A stretch of 64,000 nucleotides of DNA from Pantoea cypripedii (GTDB lineage Bacteria > Pseudomonadota > Gammaproteobacteria > Enterobacterales > Enterobacteriaceae), in contig NZ_MLJI01000001.1 of the NCBI RefSeq assembly GCF_002095535.1, forward strand, positions 2,593,832 to 2,657,831, written 5' to 3'. Made by a program: the position numbers and the translations under genes. This document shows positions 62,905-64,000 of this stretch, piece by piece; the stretch's first letter is position 1; each line of letters opens with the position of its first letter. Below the pieces are notes generated by a model. It saw only the letters and a list, made by a program, of their open reading frames with translations, did no database searches and was not told the DNA's origin.

Positions 62905-64000
62905 TCAGAGACTGCCAATATGAAAAGTTTTCTGCTCCAGATACTCTTCAATTCCGTAGCGTGATCCTTCACGTCCTAATCCGGATAATTTAATTCCACC
63001 GAATGGCGCGGCATCTAATGAAATGGCACCGGTATTAAATCCCACCATGCCAAATTCCAGCGCTTCGGCGACGCGCCATGCACGGCGGATATTTTCGGTG
63101 AAGAAATAAGCCCCCAGGCCATAAGGCGTATCATTCGCCATAGCGATGGCTTCTTCTTCATCATCAAAAATAAACAGCGGCGCGACCGGGCCAAAGGTTT
63201 CTTCATGGGCGATACGCATGCGGCTGGTGACATTACCGAGCACCGTTGGCTGAACAAAAGTGCCGTTGGGCTGACTGATGCCACCCGTCAGCAGGGTTGC
63301 CCCCTGGCTCAGCGCATCATCAATATGGCTGTTCACCTTTTCAACCGCGCGATCGTTGATCAACGGACCGATGGTGCTTTGTGCATCAAAGCCGTCGCCG
63401 ACTTTTAACGTCGCTACCGCTGTCAGTAACCGTGCGCTGAAACGTTCATAAATGCCACGCTGCACCAGGATGCGGTTGGCACAGACGCAGGTTTGTCCGG
63501 CATTACGGAACTTGCTCGCCATCACACCAGCAATCGCAATCTCCAGGTCGGCATCGTCAAAGACGATCAAGGGTGCATTGCCGCCCAGTTCCAGGCTTAA
63601 ACGTTTTACGCTGTCGGCACTTTGCTGCATCAGCAACTGCCCGATGCGCGTGGATCCGGTGAAGGAGATTTTGCGCACCGTGCGGCTGGCGGTGAGCGTG
63701 CTGCCGATATCGGCAGGCAGGCCGGTCAGTACCTGAAGTACGCCGCTCGGGAAGCCTGCGCGTTCGGCCAGCACCGCCAGCGCCAGTGCGGATAACGGCG
63801 TCAGTTCGGAAGGTTTCACAATGATGGGGCACCCGGCTGCCAGCGCCGGAGCGACTTTGCGGGTGATCATTGCAATCGGGAAGTTCCACGGCGTGATGGC
63901 AGCGGCCACCCCCACCGGTTGTTTCAGCACCAGAATGCGGCGATCTTCGCTCGGTGCCGGGATGGTATCGCCATAGATACGGCGCGCCTCTTCCGCGAAC
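62905..64000 (-). CDS. gabD: Succinate-semialdehyde dehydrogenase, GabD-like, cut by the right edge
   Basis: The frame stays open to the window edge; the visible 364 residues cover the C-terminal three quarters. Motifs are [35 protein letters not shown] and the catalytic GQTCVCANR, matching GabD closely. It oxidises succinate semialdehyde to succinate with NAD(P). It fits as the partner of the GabT-type aminotransferase at 49252, although they are not adjacent. It has its own terminator, so it is transcribed separately from the operon to the left. Confidence 0.9.
   Translation of the reverse strand, partial: FAEEARRIYGDTIPAPSEDRRILVLKQPVGVAAAITPWNFPIAMITRKVAPALAAGCPIIVKPSELTPLSALALAVLAERAGFPSGVLQVLTGLPADIGSTLTASRTVRKISFTGSTRIGQLLMQQSADSVKRLSLELGGNAPLIVFDDADLEIAIAGVMASKFRNAGQTCVCANRILVQRGIYERFSARLLTAVATLKVGDGFDAQSTIGPLINDRAVEKVNSHIDDALSQGATLLTGGISQPNGTFVQPTVLGNVTSRMRIAHEETFGPVAPLFIFDDEEEAIAMANDTPYGLGAYFFTENIRRAWRVAEALEFGMVGFNTGAISLDAAPFGGIKLSGLGREGSRYGIEEYLEQKTFHIGSL

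Overview
The window reads as chromosomal DNA of an enteric gamma-proteobacterium, most likely Erwiniaceae (Pantoea or a close relative). The species-level guess is inference. It rests on an AMP nucleosidase that by recall is nearly colinear with the E. coli protein, an enteric-type C-P lyase operon, an SfsB/Ner-like regulator and enteric-style PhoB, PurR and NtrC sites. Coding DNA is GC-rich except for one AT-rich islet. No rRNA, tRNA, CRISPR array, phage or classical insertion sequence was seen.

Layout. 1-5.3 kb: part of a peptide/opine-type import and oxidation locus (Tat-exported binding protein cut by the left edge, FAD amino-acid oxidase, MarR regulator, double ATPase). 5.5-7.0 kb: MATE efflux pump. 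7.1-12.1 kb: livKHMGF branched-chain amino-acid transporter. 12.4-13.9 kb: amn. 14.0-16.8 kb: AT-rich islet with a 2OG-Fe(II) oxygenase/SDR pair, two small proteins and an SfsB-like regulator. 17.2-18.5 kb: NCS2 purine permease behind PurR-like boxes. 18.9-28.5 kb: a sugar import and catabolism operon (ribose-type ABC transporter, lyxose/mannose-type isomerase, class II aldolase, PfkB kinase) with a response regulator gene at one end and a hybrid sensor kinase gene at the other. 28.5-39.7 kb: phosphonate locus, with phnFGHIJKLMN and a separate phnCDEE, each behind its own Pho box and separated by an unusual repeat block. 40.0-42.2 kb: membrane GGDEF-EAL protein. 42.2-42.9 kb: a REP-associated tyrosine transposase (RAYT) between two nearly identical REPINs. 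42.9-50.6 kb: SDR, HyuB/HyuA, GNAT, Lrp and a GabT-type aminotransferase. 50.7-62.5 kb: a long leftward catabolic operon (ALDH, HAD, FAD oxidase, Tat-exported binding protein, two permeases, double ATPase, second FAD oxidase, GNAT, GhrA-like reductase) headed by a sigma-54 promoter with upstream NtrC sites. 62.9-64 kb: GabD-type dehydrogenase cut by the right edge.

The theme is scavenging: nitrogen compounds (liv, two peptide/opine-type loci, hydantoinase-like genes, GabT/GabD), phosphorus from phosphonates (phn under PhoB) and a sugar sensed by its own two-component system.

Two repeat families overlie the genes. One is a REP family with core GCGCGATAAATCGCGC: seven complete REPINs plus degenerate copies, with the resident RAYT as its likely mobiliser. 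The other is a roughly 200-250 bp element present three times (16.9, 32.4 and 32.7 kb). Its 11-bp hairpin keeps perfect pairing while its sequence changes, so it is the best candidate here for an undescribed structured element.
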